The notes: a model not told the origin generated them from the letters alone. A stretch of 64,000 nt of DNA from Bact-08 sp964533215 (GCA_964533215.1 CAZHLJ010000001.1:248001-312000), one strand, 5' to 3'; shown: positions 33,737 through 43,592, counted from the stretch's first letter. Numbers and translations: made by a program.

Positions 33737-34567
33737 TTAGTAAGAGAGGATAAAATTGACTATAAGTGCAACTGGTAATAATTCAACGGCGCAAAGATAC
33801 AAAATATAAAAAAAATGTGAGTAATGATGTGAAATAATTATTTGATATCCCCTTATGAGATAAAAAACATAGACAAATAAACAACAGGCTGTCAAAATAT
33901 TAATGGCAACAGGGGCAGGAATGTCAGGCCAGATAAAATTTGCTAAAATTGCCGGAAATGAAAAAATAACAGAAATTATCAGGTGATTATGCCCTATTTT
34001 TTCAATCATCCTGAATGTGTTTTTGTCATTGGCAATCCACGACAACAAGTTGAATACTGTCTTTCTTGCAAGCCAGATGCCAAACAGACAACCGATTGAA
34101 ATGAGCATGTAGTGAAGAGGCGGGATCTCGTATTTATTTATCAGATAATCTCCGAACATAAGAGTAACCAGAACAGGAAAATATAAAGCCGCAACAATTG
34201 TTACTACATCTCTTTGCTTAGAGAGTGCAAGCTTGTTTTCAAGTTTGGCGTGATTGCTTAGTTTAAAAAGTGATTTGAGAAGGGCTGGGATTATGTCTAT
34301 TATTTCACGTGAAAAGAAGACCAACAGAATGAAGAATGCAAGAATAAGTGCCGAAAGAATTTCATCGCTGGTTCTTAAAGTACTCACTCTATTCATTTTC
34401 TGGTGCATAATAGTTCCTGTGTGGTAAGATTGTGTTTCTTTAACACTCTCATTTCCCCAAAGGGCACTTATAGGTAGAACTGTATCCTTCTTTATTGGAA
34501 AAAGATCTACGATAACATATCTGCACGAGGCACTATCTGTAATGTATAAGGTGTCGCTTTGAATCAT
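33737..34567 (-). CDS. DUF4271 domain membrane protein
   Basis: A 276-residue protein with a soluble N-terminal region (about 1-85, containing MHQKMNRVSTLRTSDEI) and six or seven hydrophobic segments from about 70 to 275 (ILSALILAFFILLVFF, YLCAVELLPVALIVNFIL). This matches DUF4271, a Bacteroidota membrane family of unknown function that lies regularly upstream of hemD. The start shares one base with the SUI1-like gene stop, and hemD follows after 4 bases. Confidence 0.88.
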   Translation of the reverse strand: MIQSDTLYITDSASCRYVIVDLFPIKKDTVLPISALWGNESVKETQSYHTGTIMHQKMNRVSTLRTSDEILSALILAFFILLVFFSREIIDIIPALLKSLFKLSNHAKLENKLALSKQRDVVTIVAALYFPVLVTLMFGDYLINKYEIPPLHYMLISIGCLFGIWLARKTVFNLLSWIANDKNTFRMIEKIGHNHLIISVIFSFPAILANFIWPDIPAPVAINILTACCLFVYVFYLIRGYQIIISHHYSHFFYILYLCAVELLPVALIVNFILSY

Positions 34568-34914
34568 CAGTTACCTTTCTTTGCTTTGTAACCAAGTGTT
34601 AGAAGAATGTCTACTGCCCTTTCCCTGAAATCACCCTGCAGTATGATCTCCCCATCCTTGACAGATCCGCCAACCCCACATTTACTTTTAAGCGTTTTGC
34701 CAAGTTCTGCGAGATCCTCCTCCTTTCCCACAAATCCGGTGATAAGGGTGACCTGTTTGCCGGCTCTGTGCCTACGGTCAATTGAAACTATAAGGCGTTG
34801 CTTGCCGGCAGGAAGAGTCTCCATGTCGTTTGTTTTATCCTCTTCCCTGAAGCCGAAATCGGGATTTGTGGAGTAGACTACTCCAAGCCTGCTTTTCCAA
34901 TCATTCTCAGCCAT
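34567..34914 (-). CDS. SUI1/YciH-type translation initiation factor
   Basis: A 115-residue protein. Its C-terminal two thirds are a SUI1/eIF1 domain: RLIVSIDRRHRAGKQVTLITGF, LAELGKTLKSKCGVGGSVKDGEIILQGDFRERAVDILLTLGY. The family member YciH monitors start-codon and initiator-tRNA choice on the 30S subunit. It is the first gene of the operon that runs to the exported protein at 31766, with a -7 element 17 bases upstream on the minus strand. Confidence 0.93.
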   Translation of the reverse strand: MAENDWKSRLGVVYSTNPDFGFREEDKTNDMETLPAGKQRLIVSIDRRHRAGKQVTLITGFVGKEEDLAELGKTLKSKCGVGGSVKDGEIILQGDFRERAVDILLTLGYKAKKGN

Positions 34915-34930
34915 TGCAATAATTTTGCTG

Positions 34931-34966
34931 CAAAGTTAGGTAGAAAAATTCAAAATAGTATCTTTG
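34931..34966. promoter_or_regulatory. Divergent -7 elements between the SUI1-type gene and GT117
   Basis: On the minus strand TAACTTTG lies at 34931-34938 for the SUI1-led operon; on the plus strand TATCTTTG lies at 34959-34966 for the GT117 gene. Both match TAnnTTTG. The plus-strand -7 is 36 bases upstream of the start at 35002. No strong -33 boxes are seen. Confidence 0.5.
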
Positions 34967-35001
34967 TCAAATATTCTCGTTAAAGCTAGAAAAATACGCA
35001 A

Positions 35002-38000
35002 ATGGAACTGAAAAAATTTAAACTGATTGATAATCTGTTAGGGGGATTGGTCCTTATTATCTCTGCATTCGTTTATCTATCTACGATTGAGCCTACAACC
35101 AGTTTCTGGGATTGTGGCGAATTCATTGCCTCATCATTTAAACTAGAGGTCGGGCATCCTCCTGGAAACCCAGTCTTCCAGCTTATAGCAAGGTTCTTTA
35201 CTCTGTTCGCAGACGGTCAGCATGCTGCAATGATGGTAAATGCAATGAGTGCAATGTGCTCTGCGCTCACTATCATGTTCCTCTTCTGGACAATAACTCA
35301 TCTTGGAAGAAGAATTATTGAAAAGTGCTCGGAAAAATTCACTTTGGGAAATTCCATCGCTGTTCTGGCAGCAGGCCTTACAGGTGCGTTGGTCTACACA
35401 TTTTCAGACACATTCTGGTTTTCGGCAGTTGAAGGAGAGGTCTATGCAATGTCTTCCCTGTTTACTGCTGCAGTATTCTGGGCTATACTTAAATGGGAGG
35501 AGCAGGCCGACAAACCATACGCAAACAGATGGATTGTGCTTATAGCTCTGCTAATGGGACTTTCCATTGGAGTCCACCTACTGAACCTCCTTACAATTCC
35601 AGCACTGGTGTTCATATATTACTACAAGAAATATGACGTTACGCGTAAGAGGAGCTTTTATGTCCTTATGATATCGGTAGCCTTACTGGCTCTGATTCTT
35701 TTCGGCGTCATACCTTACCTTCCAAAAATAGCCTCTTGGTTCGATCTTTTGTTTGTAAATGTATTCGGACTTCCATTCAATTCAGGTGCAACGATATTCA
35801 TGCTTGCCCTTCTTTCAGGATTGATGTTCACAATATGGTACACCTACAAAAAAGGCAAAGCATTGCTCAATACGGTTATGTTATGCTTTACTATGATTGT
35901 AATTGGTTATTCTGCATACTCTGTTGTTGTGATAAGGTCTTCTGCCAATACGCCTACAAATGAATATTCTCCTGACAATCCTTTTACTTTAGTAAGATAT
36001 CTGGGTCGTGAACAGTATGGAAGCAATCCATTGGTTTACGGAGAGACTTTTGCCTCTCCATGGGATCTTAAGCAGGATAGCTATTATACTAAGATCGATG
36101 GAAAATATGAAAAAGTCCCTGGTCCTGTACAGCCTGTTTACGCTGCAGAGTCCAAGATGCTTTTCCCAAGGATGTGGAGCACAGATCCGGGTCACATAAA
36201 ATTCTATCAGGCATATACCGAAGGAAGAGGTATGTCTGTGGAGGGCTCGGAATACAAAGTGCCTCTAATGAAAGATAACCTTTCCTATTTCTTTGATTAT
36301 CAGGTTAACTGGATGTATATAAGATACTTTATGTGGAATTTTGCCGGACGTCAGAACGACCTGCATTCAACCACTCCTGGCGAGGCATTCAGAGGAAACT
36401 GGGTATCCGGAATAGGATTTTTGGACAAAGCCCGTCTTGGAGACCAAAGTGGCGGACCGGATTATATTTCACATAGCAAAGCAAGCAACCATTACTATAT
36501 GCTTCCTCTTCTTCTCGGATTGTTGGGACTCTTCTACCAGTTGGGCAAAGACAAACGTAACTGGTGGGTTGTAATGTTGTTGTTCCTGCTTACAGGCCTG
36601 GCTATTGTGGTTTACCTGAACCAGCCGCCTTTGCAGCCAAGGGAGAGAGACTATGCCTATGCCGGGTCGTTCTATGCCTTTGCGATTTGGGTAGGACTAG
36701 GGGTGATGTCTGTTTATGACTTTGTAAGGAAGAAGGTTCCTGCAAAAGTTGCAGCAATAGGAGTTGGTGTTGTCTGTCTGATTGTACCGGTGCAGATGGC
36801 TTGCCAGAACTGGGACGACCACGACCGAAGCAATAGATATACAGCAAGGGATTTGGCTTACAACTATCTGAACTCTTGCGACAAGCAGTCTATTCTGGTA
36901 ACCCATGGAGATAATGATACATTCCCTCTATGGTACTTGCAAGAGGTGGAGGGTGTCAGGACAGATGTAAGGATAGTCAACACCTCATTGCTTGGAACAG
37001 ACTGGTACATAGACCAGATGAAGAATCAGGTTTATGACTCAAAACCACTCTCACTGTCAATTCCAAGAAGAGATTACCTCTACGGCACAAACGATATGGT
37101 TCAGATTGTTGACAGGATCAACAGGCCTGTTCCACTCAAGGCTATCATTGACCTGATTTCCAATCCAGACGCAAAGATAAAAGCAGAAAACGGTAAAATT
37201 TACAGTTTCTTTGCTTCCAGAAAACTTCAGATTCCTGTAAATAAAGAAAATGCCATAGCTTGCGGAATCGTATCTGCTTCAGATACGGCTATTGTTGATA
37301 CTATCCAGCTGAACATACCAGAAGGCAAGAACACTCTTACCAAAGCAGAGATGATGATTTTGGATTTGCTTGCCAACTATAAATGGGACCGGCCGATCTA
37401 CTTTGTTGCAATGGGTGGAGACCTTGAGCTGGGCTTGACTGATTATCTGGAGTACGATGGTTTTGCCTACAAGTTTGTTCCTGTAAAGAGCTCTACTTCA
37501 ATCGGCAATCCGGGAAGAGTTGTCTCATCCACAATGTATGACAAGGTTATGAATGTCTATAAATGGGGAAACATGAATGTTCCTACGGTAAATATAGATT
37601 ATCAAAACCTGTTGACTTTCAATGCTGTACTGTCTGTTAGAAGTATCTTCAGCACTACTGCGAGGTCGCTGGCTCTTGAGGGTAAACTAAAAGAGGCGGT
37701 AAAGGTTCTGGATAAGATGCAGGAAGTTGCCATTCCAAGTCAGATGCCATTGAACTGCTCTTTGATGCCATCTCTTAATGAGTACTCAATTATGGAGTCG
37801 ATAGACATCTATCTTCTGGCCGGAGAGAAAGAGAAGGGGCTGAAACTTGCAGATGCCTTTATAGACGAAACATTCAAGAGTATCAAATTCTTCTCCAGGA
37901 GATTTGGCAACATGTATTTCTCTGAGTCGGACATTAAGCAGAATGTTGCATATCTGTTCCATATTTCAGACGTTTTAAAGAGCAGGGGTGAGACAGAGAG

Positions 38001-38055
38001 AGCTGCGAAAATTGACAAGGATCTTGAGGCCTTGATCAAGACCTTAGAGGGTTAG
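35002..38055 (+). CDS. GT117 (DUF2723) membrane glycosyltransferase
   Basis: A 1017-residue protein. Residues about 10-690 hold about 12 membrane segments and the DUF2723 signature region TTSFWDCGEFIASSFKLEVG and HPPGNPVFQLIARFF near the N-terminus (about 32-60), which corresponds to the acidic motif of GT-C enzymes. Later AYAGSFYAFAIWVGLG and the soluble VTHGDNDTFPLWYLQEVEGV (about 632-652) are family blocks. The C-terminal 200 residues are a helical (TPR-like) tail. The family is thought to make O-glycosidic links to proteins or lipids; the substrate is not known. It stands alone between two divergent or convergent neighbours. Confidence 0.9.
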   Translation: MELKKFKLIDNLLGGLVLIISAFVYLSTIEPTTSFWDCGEFIASSFKLEVGHPPGNPVFQLIARFFTLFADGQHAAMMVNAMSAMCSALTIMFLFWTITHLGRRIIEKCSEKFTLGNSIAVLAAGLTGALVYTFSDTFWFSAVEGEVYAMSSLFTAAVFWAILKWEEQADKPYANRWIVLIALLMGLSIGVHLLNLLTIPALVFIYYYKKYDVTRKRSFYVLMISVALLALILFGVIPYLPKIASWFDLLFVNVFGLPFNSGATIFMLALLSGLMFTIWYTYKKGKALLNTVMLCFTMIVIGYSAYSVVVIRSSANTPTNEYSPDNPFTLVRYLGREQYGSNPLVYGETFASPWDLKQDSYYTKIDGKYEKVPGPVQPVYAAESKMLFPRMWSTDPGHIKFYQAYTEGRGMSVEGSEYKVPLMKDNLSYFFDYQVNWMYIRYFMWNFAGRQNDLHSTTPGEAFRGNWVSGIGFLDKARLGDQSGGPDYISHSKASNHYYMLPLLLGLLGLFYQLGKDKRNWWVVMLLFLLTGLAIVVYLNQPPLQPRERDYAYAGSFYAFAIWVGLGVMSVYDFVRKKVPAKVAAIGVGVVCLIVPVQMACQNWDDHDRSNRYTARDLAYNYLNSCDKQSILVTHGDNDTFPLWYLQEVEGVRTDVRIVNTSLLGTDWYIDQMKNQVYDSKPLSLSIPRRDYLYGTNDMVQIVDRINRPVPLKAIIDLISNPDAKIKAENGKIYSFFASRKLQIPVNKENAIACGIVSASDTAIVDTIQLNIPEGKNTLTKAEMMILDLLANYKWDRPIYFVAMGGDLELGLTDYLEYDGFAYKFVPVKSSTSIGNPGRVVSSTMYDKVMNVYKWGNMNVPTVNIDYQNLLTFNAVLSVRSIFSTTARSLALEGKLKEAVKVLDKMQEVAIPSQMPLNCSLMPSLNEYSIMESIDIYLLAGEKEKGLKLADAFIDETFKSIKFFSRRFGNMYFSESDIKQNVAYLFHISDVLKSRGETERAAKIDKDLEALIKTLEG

Positions 38056-39068
38056 CCTAAAAGCAAGTTGCAGCCTCTCAGTTCGGAATTTTTAATGCGG
38101 CCGGAGATCTTAAAACCATCTCCGGCCTCTTTTATGCCCATATCCTCAGTCTCAATGAATGAGCATGAGTGAATATTTGCGAGGTCGATGATGTTTATAC
38201 CACCTTTTTTGCCAAAGGGCAGAATCCGGAATGGGTTGTTCAGATCGCGTATGATAACATCCATCCATGGTGGGGTGAAAAATAGACCTTCACCTTTAGA
38301 CCATGCCTGGGAAAGCAATTCTGCCATTCCATATTCGGAGTGGATTTCTCCGACACCGAATCCGTCTTTCAGTCTGGCATGCAGCTCCTCTCTTGATAAC
38401 TCCTCACCTCTTCCCTTCATCCCGCCGGTCTCAATTACAATGAGTGAAGGGAAATCAATTTTCCATTTTGCAACAAAATCCAGCAGTGCGAAACTTACTC
38501 CTATAAGGATTGTCTTTTGCCCAAGCTCCTTGAGCTTGCAAAGCATTCCGTAAAGATCATCGTGATTATACAGATAGTAGCCGTTAAATCTGTTTGCAGA
38601 CTGTTTCATGAGCTCTTCTGTCATATAGACAAGCGATGAGCCATCTCTTTCAAGATAGGATGGCAAAAGAGCTAAAATTGCATATTCCGATGGATTGCCA
38701 TATTGAATTCTGAATCCTTCTGAGAAGCTCTTTTCATACAGGCCCAAATCTGCAACCGGATGTCTGGATGGGGTCATTCCTGTGGTGGCACTGCTTGTAA
38801 ATACCTTTTTTGCAACAACTTCATCGGAAATTACATTTTCGCTTTTGAAAAACTGTATAGGGAAAAAGGGAATTTCCTCAATGCTCTCAACAGAGCTCAG
38901 ATCCTTGCCAAGAAAGGAGAGGTATCTTTTGTAGGGTTCGCAATGAATGGACTGATATCTGAATGTCTCAACAGCAAGAGAGATAAATTCCTCCCTGCTC
39001 TTAATATTGAATATCCTGCCAGTAGCAGGCATTTTAATTTCACTGGACATTGTTGTTCTGTATTGCAA
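38052..39068 (-). CDS. LuxE-like acyl-protein synthetase/acyltransferase
   Basis: A 338-residue protein of the LuxE/acyl-protein synthetase superfamily (ANL adenylation-like). Visible blocks are FFPIQFFKSENVI, FTSSATTGMTPSRHPV (the phosphate-binding P-loop-like motif), SLIVIETGGMKGRGEELSREEL, and SEYGMAELLSQAW with the conserved YGMTE-like AMP-binding motif. The start is uncertain: ATGs at 39068, 39050 and 39032 are all in frame. The gene overlaps the GH3 stop by up to 29 bases. It would activate a carboxylate as an adenylate or transfer it to a thiol; substrate unknown. Confidence 0.85.
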   Translation of the reverse strand: MQYRTTMSSEIKMPATGRIFNIKSREEFISLAVETFRYQSIHCEPYKRYLSFLGKDLSSVESIEEIPFFPIQFFKSENVISDEVVAKKVFTSSATTGMTPSRHPVADLGLYEKSFSEGFRIQYGNPSEYAILALLPSYLERDGSSLVYMTEELMKQSANRFNGYYLYNHDDLYGMLCKLKELGQKTILIGVSFALLDFVAKWKIDFPSLIVIETGGMKGRGEELSREELHARLKDGFGVGEIHSEYGMAELLSQAWSKGEGLFFTPPWMDVIIRDLNNPFRILPFGKKGGINIIDLANIHSCSFIETEDMGIKEAGDGFKISGRIKNSELRGCNLLLG

Positions 39069-40578
39069 GCAGTTGCTCTACGTAATCCCTTTTGTTGTAA
39101 AGCCTTGGTACTTTATTTTGTCCGCCTAGCTTTCCCCTTTCACTCATCCAGCGGTAGAAAACACCGGCATCGACAGGGGTGATGGTCAACCTGTTCATTG
39201 TTGCGTTATTGGATCTTTTTGCCTCATAGTCTGAGTTAAAAAGACAGATGTTCTTGTCCAGCAAATCTGCAAATTCTTCAATGTCCAGTGGAGGTTTAGA
39301 AAATTCTATTACCCATTGGTGAGAGCCTTTCCCACGACCTTGCATGAAAAGAGGAGCTACAGTATAGTTGGAGACTTCAACCCCGGTCTCGCTGCAGCTC
39401 TTTGCCATAGCCCTTTCGGCATTGTTTATCATCATCTCTTCACCAAATACATTTATAAAGAGCTGGGTCCTCCCTGTTATTACAAATTTGTGCGGCCGGA
39501 GGGATGTAAACATTATGCAGTCTCCCAGAAGGTATCTCCAAAGGCCGCCGTTGGTTGTAAGGACGATTGCATAGTTTACGCCAGTTTTTGCGCTGCTGAC
39601 TGTTTCGAATGAGGTGTAACTCCCGGATAAAGCTTCATCCAGTCTTTCCATAGGAACAAACTCGTAGAAGATCCCGTTGTTCACAAGCAGTAGCATTGAC
39701 CTGTCAGTAGGGTCATCCTGAAAACCAAAATATCCTTCAGATGCGTTATAGTTCTCCCGATAGTGCATCTCAGGCTTGGGAATGATTTTTTTGTAAGCTT
39801 CACGGTAAGGCTCAAAACTTATGCCTCCGTGCATGAACAGCTCCAGATTAGGCCATATTTCTGTAAGTGTATCCTTGCCGGTATAGTCAAGTATCTTGTT
39901 CAGCAGTACAAGGTTCCATGATGGCACCCCTGAAAAATTGGTAACATCCTGATTATAGACAGAACGGCATATTTTATCGACCTTCTCCTCGAAGTTGGAA
40001 ATGAGGGCAACTGATCTTTCAGGAACTCTTCTAAGCTCAACCCATGGAGGAGAGTTCTTGAGAAGTATCGCCGATAGATCGCCATACTGACTATGTCCGT
40101 TTCCCATCTCATCGACACGTGAACTTCCTCCCAATGTGAGGGCTTTTCCATCGAAAAGCTGTGAGTCCGGAGTCTGGTCCAGATAGGTGGCGAGAAGTGA
40201 CTGCATACCTTCGTAATGACAATTCCGGAGAGACTGTCCGGTGATTGGTATGAACTTGCTTTTTGAAGAGCTGGTACCACTCGATTTTGCAAACCATCTA
40301 ACCTTTTCGTTCCACAATACAAACTCTTCACCAGCTCTCATTCTCTCTATGTATGGTTCAATTGCATCATAATCCCTCAAGGGAACTTGATTTTGAAAAT
40401 CTTCCAACCTTTTAATCGAAGAGAAGCCGTGTTCATTTCCGAATGATGTTTCTGAGCCGGAAGCCACAAGCTCCTTAAAAAGAGAGGCTTGGAATTCATC
40501 GGGGTTCAGTCGGCTCTTGTCCAGAAGCTTAAGCCTGCCTCTTGAGATTCTTCGGAATATTATAGATGTTATTGACAT
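39040..40578 (-). CDS. GH3-family acyl-adenylate/amido synthetase
   Basis: A 512-residue protein of the GH3 family named after plant auxin-responsive enzymes. The ATP/AMP-binding motifs are WFAKSSGTSSSKSKFIP (about 90-106), MHYRENYNASEGYFGFQDD and the C-terminal ITGRTQLFINVFGEEMM. Plant GH3 proteins join jasmonate, auxin or salicylate to amino acids; bacterial members are mostly of unknown role. It overlaps the LuxE-like gene and follows recO by 13 bases, so four genes (rdgB, recO, GH3, LuxE-like) are likely one transcript. Confidence 0.9.
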   Translation of the reverse strand: MSITSIIFRRISRGRLKLLDKSRLNPDEFQASLFKELVASGSETSFGNEHGFSSIKRLEDFQNQVPLRDYDAIEPYIERMRAGEEFVLWNEKVRWFAKSSGTSSSKSKFIPITGQSLRNCHYEGMQSLLATYLDQTPDSQLFDGKALTLGGSSRVDEMGNGHSQYGDLSAILLKNSPPWVELRRVPERSVALISNFEEKVDKICRSVYNQDVTNFSGVPSWNLVLLNKILDYTGKDTLTEIWPNLELFMHGGISFEPYREAYKKIIPKPEMHYRENYNASEGYFGFQDDPTDRSMLLLVNNGIFYEFVPMERLDEALSGSYTSFETVSSAKTGVNYAIVLTTNGGLWRYLLGDCIMFTSLRPHKFVITGRTQLFINVFGEEMMINNAERAMAKSCSETGVEVSNYTVAPLFMQGRGKGSHQWVIEFSKPPLDIEEFADLLDKNICLFNSDYEAKRSNNATMNRLTITPVDAGVFYRWMSERGKLGGQNKVPRLYNKRDYVEQLLAIQNNNVQ

Positions 40579-40591
40579 ATCTTATTTGCTT

Positions 40592-41317
40592 TTATTCAAA
40601 TACCTCATGCAGAACATTCAGCGAACGTACCTCGATTGTATATCCGGTATGGAAACTTAGGTATCTGATCATATCCTTGATAAAGTTGAACCTCTCATTG
40701 CCTCCTGCTTTGATTGAATGGAGATTCTCCGGTTTGATATTCAAAAGTATTGCCAAAATTGATGAACTTTTGGAAGAAAAGCAAAAATCGGATAAAACTC
40801 CACCATTTGTGAATCCTCCCGATATGATGTCAAACGTTGAATTGTTCTCAGACCAGTTGTTCTCTGGGGTATAGCCCAAGTGACGGCTAAACTCGACAAT
40901 GAACCATGCGTGGAAATTTGCAAAGCCGCTTTCTAGAGTCTCAAGTTGAAGAACTGAGCGGGAAATGAAATTATACAATTCAGTATTCTGCTCCATCTCT
41001 TTCACGGTCCTGTATATGAGCTCACTTATAAACATTGCAATGGCACTTTTGTGAATGTTGCTACGAATTTCCGGAAGCTTATACGCAGATAGATACTCCT
41101 TGATTGTCCCCATTTCACCCTTTGCTCCGGAAACCAGTTCTGTGTCAATAATACTCAAAGCGTGAAGCTGAGAAAGCGCGGCATAGTTTTTGGAACTTTT
41201 CCCGGTGCGGATGACAAAACTTTGGCGGCCACAAAGATTTGAGTAGCCCTGAACAATAATACTGTTGTCTCTGTATTTGATTGTATGTAATACTACTATT
41301 TGAAGTTTTTGGGACAT
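40592..41317 (-). CDS. recO: DNA repair protein RecO
   Basis: A 241-residue RecO. The N-terminal OB fold is seen in IVVLHTIKYRDNSIIVQGYSNLCGRQSFVIR, and the helical C-terminal domain follows; the usual zinc cysteines of RecO are not obvious (the C-terminal FSSKSS replaces them), which is common in Bacteroidota. It helps load RecA with RecR onto SSB-coated DNA. It follows rdgB by 5 bases. Confidence 0.9.
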   Translation of the reverse strand: MSQKLQIVVLHTIKYRDNSIIVQGYSNLCGRQSFVIRTGKSSKNYAALSQLHALSIIDTELVSGAKGEMGTIKEYLSAYKLPEIRSNIHKSAIAMFISELIYRTVKEMEQNTELYNFISRSVLQLETLESGFANFHAWFIVEFSRHLGYTPENNWSENNSTFDIISGGFTNGGVLSDFCFSSKSSSILAILLNIKPENLHSIKAGGNERFNFIKDMIRYLSFHTGYTIEVRSLNVLHEVFE

Positions 41318-41322
41318 TTGGT

Positions 41323-41898
41323 CTATCTGTTGTTGAGAAACTTTGATAATTCTCTCATAGCCAGTCCTCTGTGGGAAATAAGATTTTTCTCCATAGATGT
41401 AAGCTCGGCAAGGGTTTTTGAATATCCTTCAGGAATGAAGACCGGGTCATAACCAAAACCACCATTACCGGATGGAGTAAGAGTAATCTTCCCTCTGAGT
41501 ATCCCTTCGAAGTAGTATACATTATCGTCTATTATAAGAGCAACCACAGTCCTGAACCTTGCCCCTCTTTGTTTGATTCCGTCAAGTTCTTTGAGTAACT
41601 TTTGTGTATTGTTTATTGGATTATGTTCCTCCCCTGCATATCGGGCAGAGTAGACTCCCGGTGCACCATCAAGTGCGTCAACCTCCAGCCCTGTGTCATC
41701 TGCAAAACATGGACGGTGAAATTTTTCCCAAAGATAAGCGGCCTTAATGTGCGCATTTCCATCCAATGTGTCAGCAGTTTCCGGGATATCTTCAAAAAGA
41801 TTAAGATCTTTGGGTGAGACAAGCTTGAATTCTTCACCAAGGATAGCCTGCGCCTCCTCAAGCTTATGACGGTTGTTTGTGGCAAAAATGATCTCCAT
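41323..41898 (-). CDS. rdgB: Non-canonical purine NTP pyrophosphatase (RdgB/HAM1)
   Basis: A 191-residue HAM1 family enzyme. FATNNRHKLEEAQAIL at the N-terminus, CFADDTGLEVDALDGAPGVYSARYAG with the metal-binding Asp-Asp pair, and GFGYDPVFIPEGYSKTLAEL are characteristic. It hydrolyses XTP and dITP to keep them out of DNA. It is the first gene of the minus-strand rdgB-recO-GH3-LuxE run; a -7 element TATCTTTG lies at 41915-41922 on the minus strand. Confidence 0.96.
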   Translation of the reverse strand: MEIIFATNNRHKLEEAQAILGEEFKLVSPKDLNLFEDIPETADTLDGNAHIKAAYLWEKFHRPCFADDTGLEVDALDGAPGVYSARYAGEEHNPINNTQKLLKELDGIKQRGARFRTVVALIIDDNVYYFEGILRGKITLTPSGNGGFGYDPVFIPEGYSKTLAELTSMEKNLISHRGLAMRELSKFLNNR

Positions 41899-41908
41899 AA
41901 AAACAATA

Positions 41909-41939
41909 TTGCAACAAAGATACTAAAACTTTATTTTTG
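41909..41939 (+). promoter_or_regulatory. Promoter of the S41 protease gene
   Basis: TTG (41909-41911), a 20-base spacer and TATTTTTG (41932-41939) match the Bacteroidota promoter and lie 25 bases before the S41 protease start. The opposite-strand element TATCTTTG (41915-41922) for rdgB lies within the same stretch. Confidence 0.7.
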
Positions 41940-41964
41940 TAACTGATATCATAATTTTTATAAA

Positions 41965-43581
41965 ATGAACAAGATCATAAAAACCTGTCTTACCGCTCTG
42001 GCAATCATCTCAGTTTCGCCTTCTTTCGCGCAGACAAAAGAGTTTAAAACCGGAAAAAGCCTGGATGTGCAATTTTCGATATTGCGGGAGCTCTCCATGT
42101 TTTATGTAGACAGTGTGAAGATAGATAAACTCATAACGACCGGCATTGATGCAATGCTGGAATCTCTTGATCCATATACAGTATATATTCCGGAAGAAGA
42201 TAATGAAAGTATAGAACTCATGACAACCGGCTCTTATGGCGGTATTGGCGCAATAATAAGGAAAGTTGACTCCGGGGTGCTAATTTCGGATGTGACAGAA
42301 AACTCTCCGGCAGCCAAAGCCGGACTATTTGCAGGAGATATAATATTAAAGATCGGGGGACAGAATACAACAGGCTTGTTGATAGACACTTGCAGCGCAA
42401 GAATGAAGGGAACTCCAGGAACGGAGGTCAGTTTCCAGATTAAGAGACTCAGGGGCGGAGATACAATCAATATTAAAATTGTACGAGACAAGATCCATAT
42501 TCCAGACGTGGCATATAGCGGGTTAATAAATGATACACTGGGGTATATAAGAGTTACTGGTTTTACCCTTGGTGGATCAAAGGATGTAAGGAAGGCTCTT
42601 TTGAACATTAAGAATAAGTCCAATGTAAAAAGGCTGATTCTGGATCTTAGAGGTAATGGAGGAGGTCTCCTTGATGAAGCAGTCAACCTTGTATCACTTT
42701 TTGTTCCAAAGGGTACTAAGGTGGTTTCAGCCCTTGGTAGGTTTAAACAGGCTGATATGACTTACTACACAAAAGAAGAGCCTGTGGACACAACTATTTC
42801 AATTGTTGTTCTTGTTAACTCCGGCTCGGCATCATCTTCAGAGATAGTTGCCGGAGCATTGCAGGATCTGGACAGGGCAACAATTGCAGGCACAAGGACA
42901 TTTGGAAAAGGGTTGGTCCAGTCAATAAGAGAGGTTGGGTATAATAATAAGATAAAGCTAACAACCGCAAAGTACTATACTCCTAGCGGGAGATGTGTAC
43001 AGGCAATTGATTACAGCCACAGAAATGAAGACGGCAGTGTCGGGAACATACCGGATTCGCTCATAAAGCCATTCAAAACCAGAAAAGGAAGGACAGTATA
43101 TGATGGCGGCGGAATTACGCCTGACGTGATTATTGAACCACAGATATTCTCAAGGCCGGCTCTCTCTTTGGTCTATGACGAGATATTGCATGAATATGCC
43201 ATTGAATATTTTAAGAATCATATCACAATTGACACTCCGTCTAAGTTTGTACTTACCAGTGCTGAGTATGATGATTTCGTCAAATATGCATCCAAAAAAG
43301 ATTTCGACAGCCGGACAGCTTCCGATGTTGATATGGACAAGTTCATAGCTACAGCAAAAAAAGAGAACCTTTACAACGACTTTAAGAAAGAGATAGATGC
43401 TCTTGATGCAAGAGTGAAGTTGAGCAAGGAGGAGGTTCTTAGAAGAAATGCGGTGGAGATTAAGGCTCTTCTGGAAGAGGAGATTGTAAGTTGTTATTAT
43501 TTCCAAAGCGGAAGAGTGGAGAGCATACTTCGCAACGATGCGCAGGTAAAGAGGGCTTCGAGTATAAATCTTATTAAATAA
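41965..43581 (+). CDS. C-terminal processing peptidase (S41 family)
   Basis: A 538-residue exported protease (signal peptide about 1-22, VSPSFAQ). A PDZ domain is at about 80-170 (GIGAIIRKVDSGVLISDV, FAGDIILKIGG), and the S41 catalytic core carries the serine in NSGSASSSEIVAGALQD (about 272-288) and the lysine in GTRTFGKGLVQSI (about 305). It trims C-termini of envelope proteins in the periplasm. It heads the plus-strand run with comF, cdaA and mutS2. Confidence 0.95.
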   Translation: MNKIIKTCLTALAIISVSPSFAQTKEFKTGKSLDVQFSILRELSMFYVDSVKIDKLITTGIDAMLESLDPYTVYIPEEDNESIELMTTGSYGGIGAIIRKVDSGVLISDVTENSPAAKAGLFAGDIILKIGGQNTTGLLIDTCSARMKGTPGTEVSFQIKRLRGGDTINIKIVRDKIHIPDVAYSGLINDTLGYIRVTGFTLGGSKDVRKALLNIKNKSNVKRLILDLRGNGGGLLDEAVNLVSLFVPKGTKVVSALGRFKQADMTYYTKEEPVDTTISIVVLVNSGSASSSEIVAGALQDLDRATIAGTRTFGKGLVQSIREVGYNNKIKLTTAKYYTPSGRCVQAIDYSHRNEDGSVGNIPDSLIKPFKTRKGRTVYDGGGITPDVIIEPQIFSRPALSLVYDEILHEYAIEYFKNHITIDTPSKFVLTSAEYDDFVKYASKKDFDSRTASDVDMDKFIATAKKENLYNDFKKEIDALDARVKLSKEEVLRRNAVEIKALLEEEIVSCYYFQSGRVESILRNDAQVKRASSINLIK

Positions 43582-43592
43582 ACTGCTATGTG

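Noticed and set aside
36602..36906. Minus-strand frames inside the GT117 gene
   Set aside because: Low-complexity shadow frames opposite a long conserved membrane protein.
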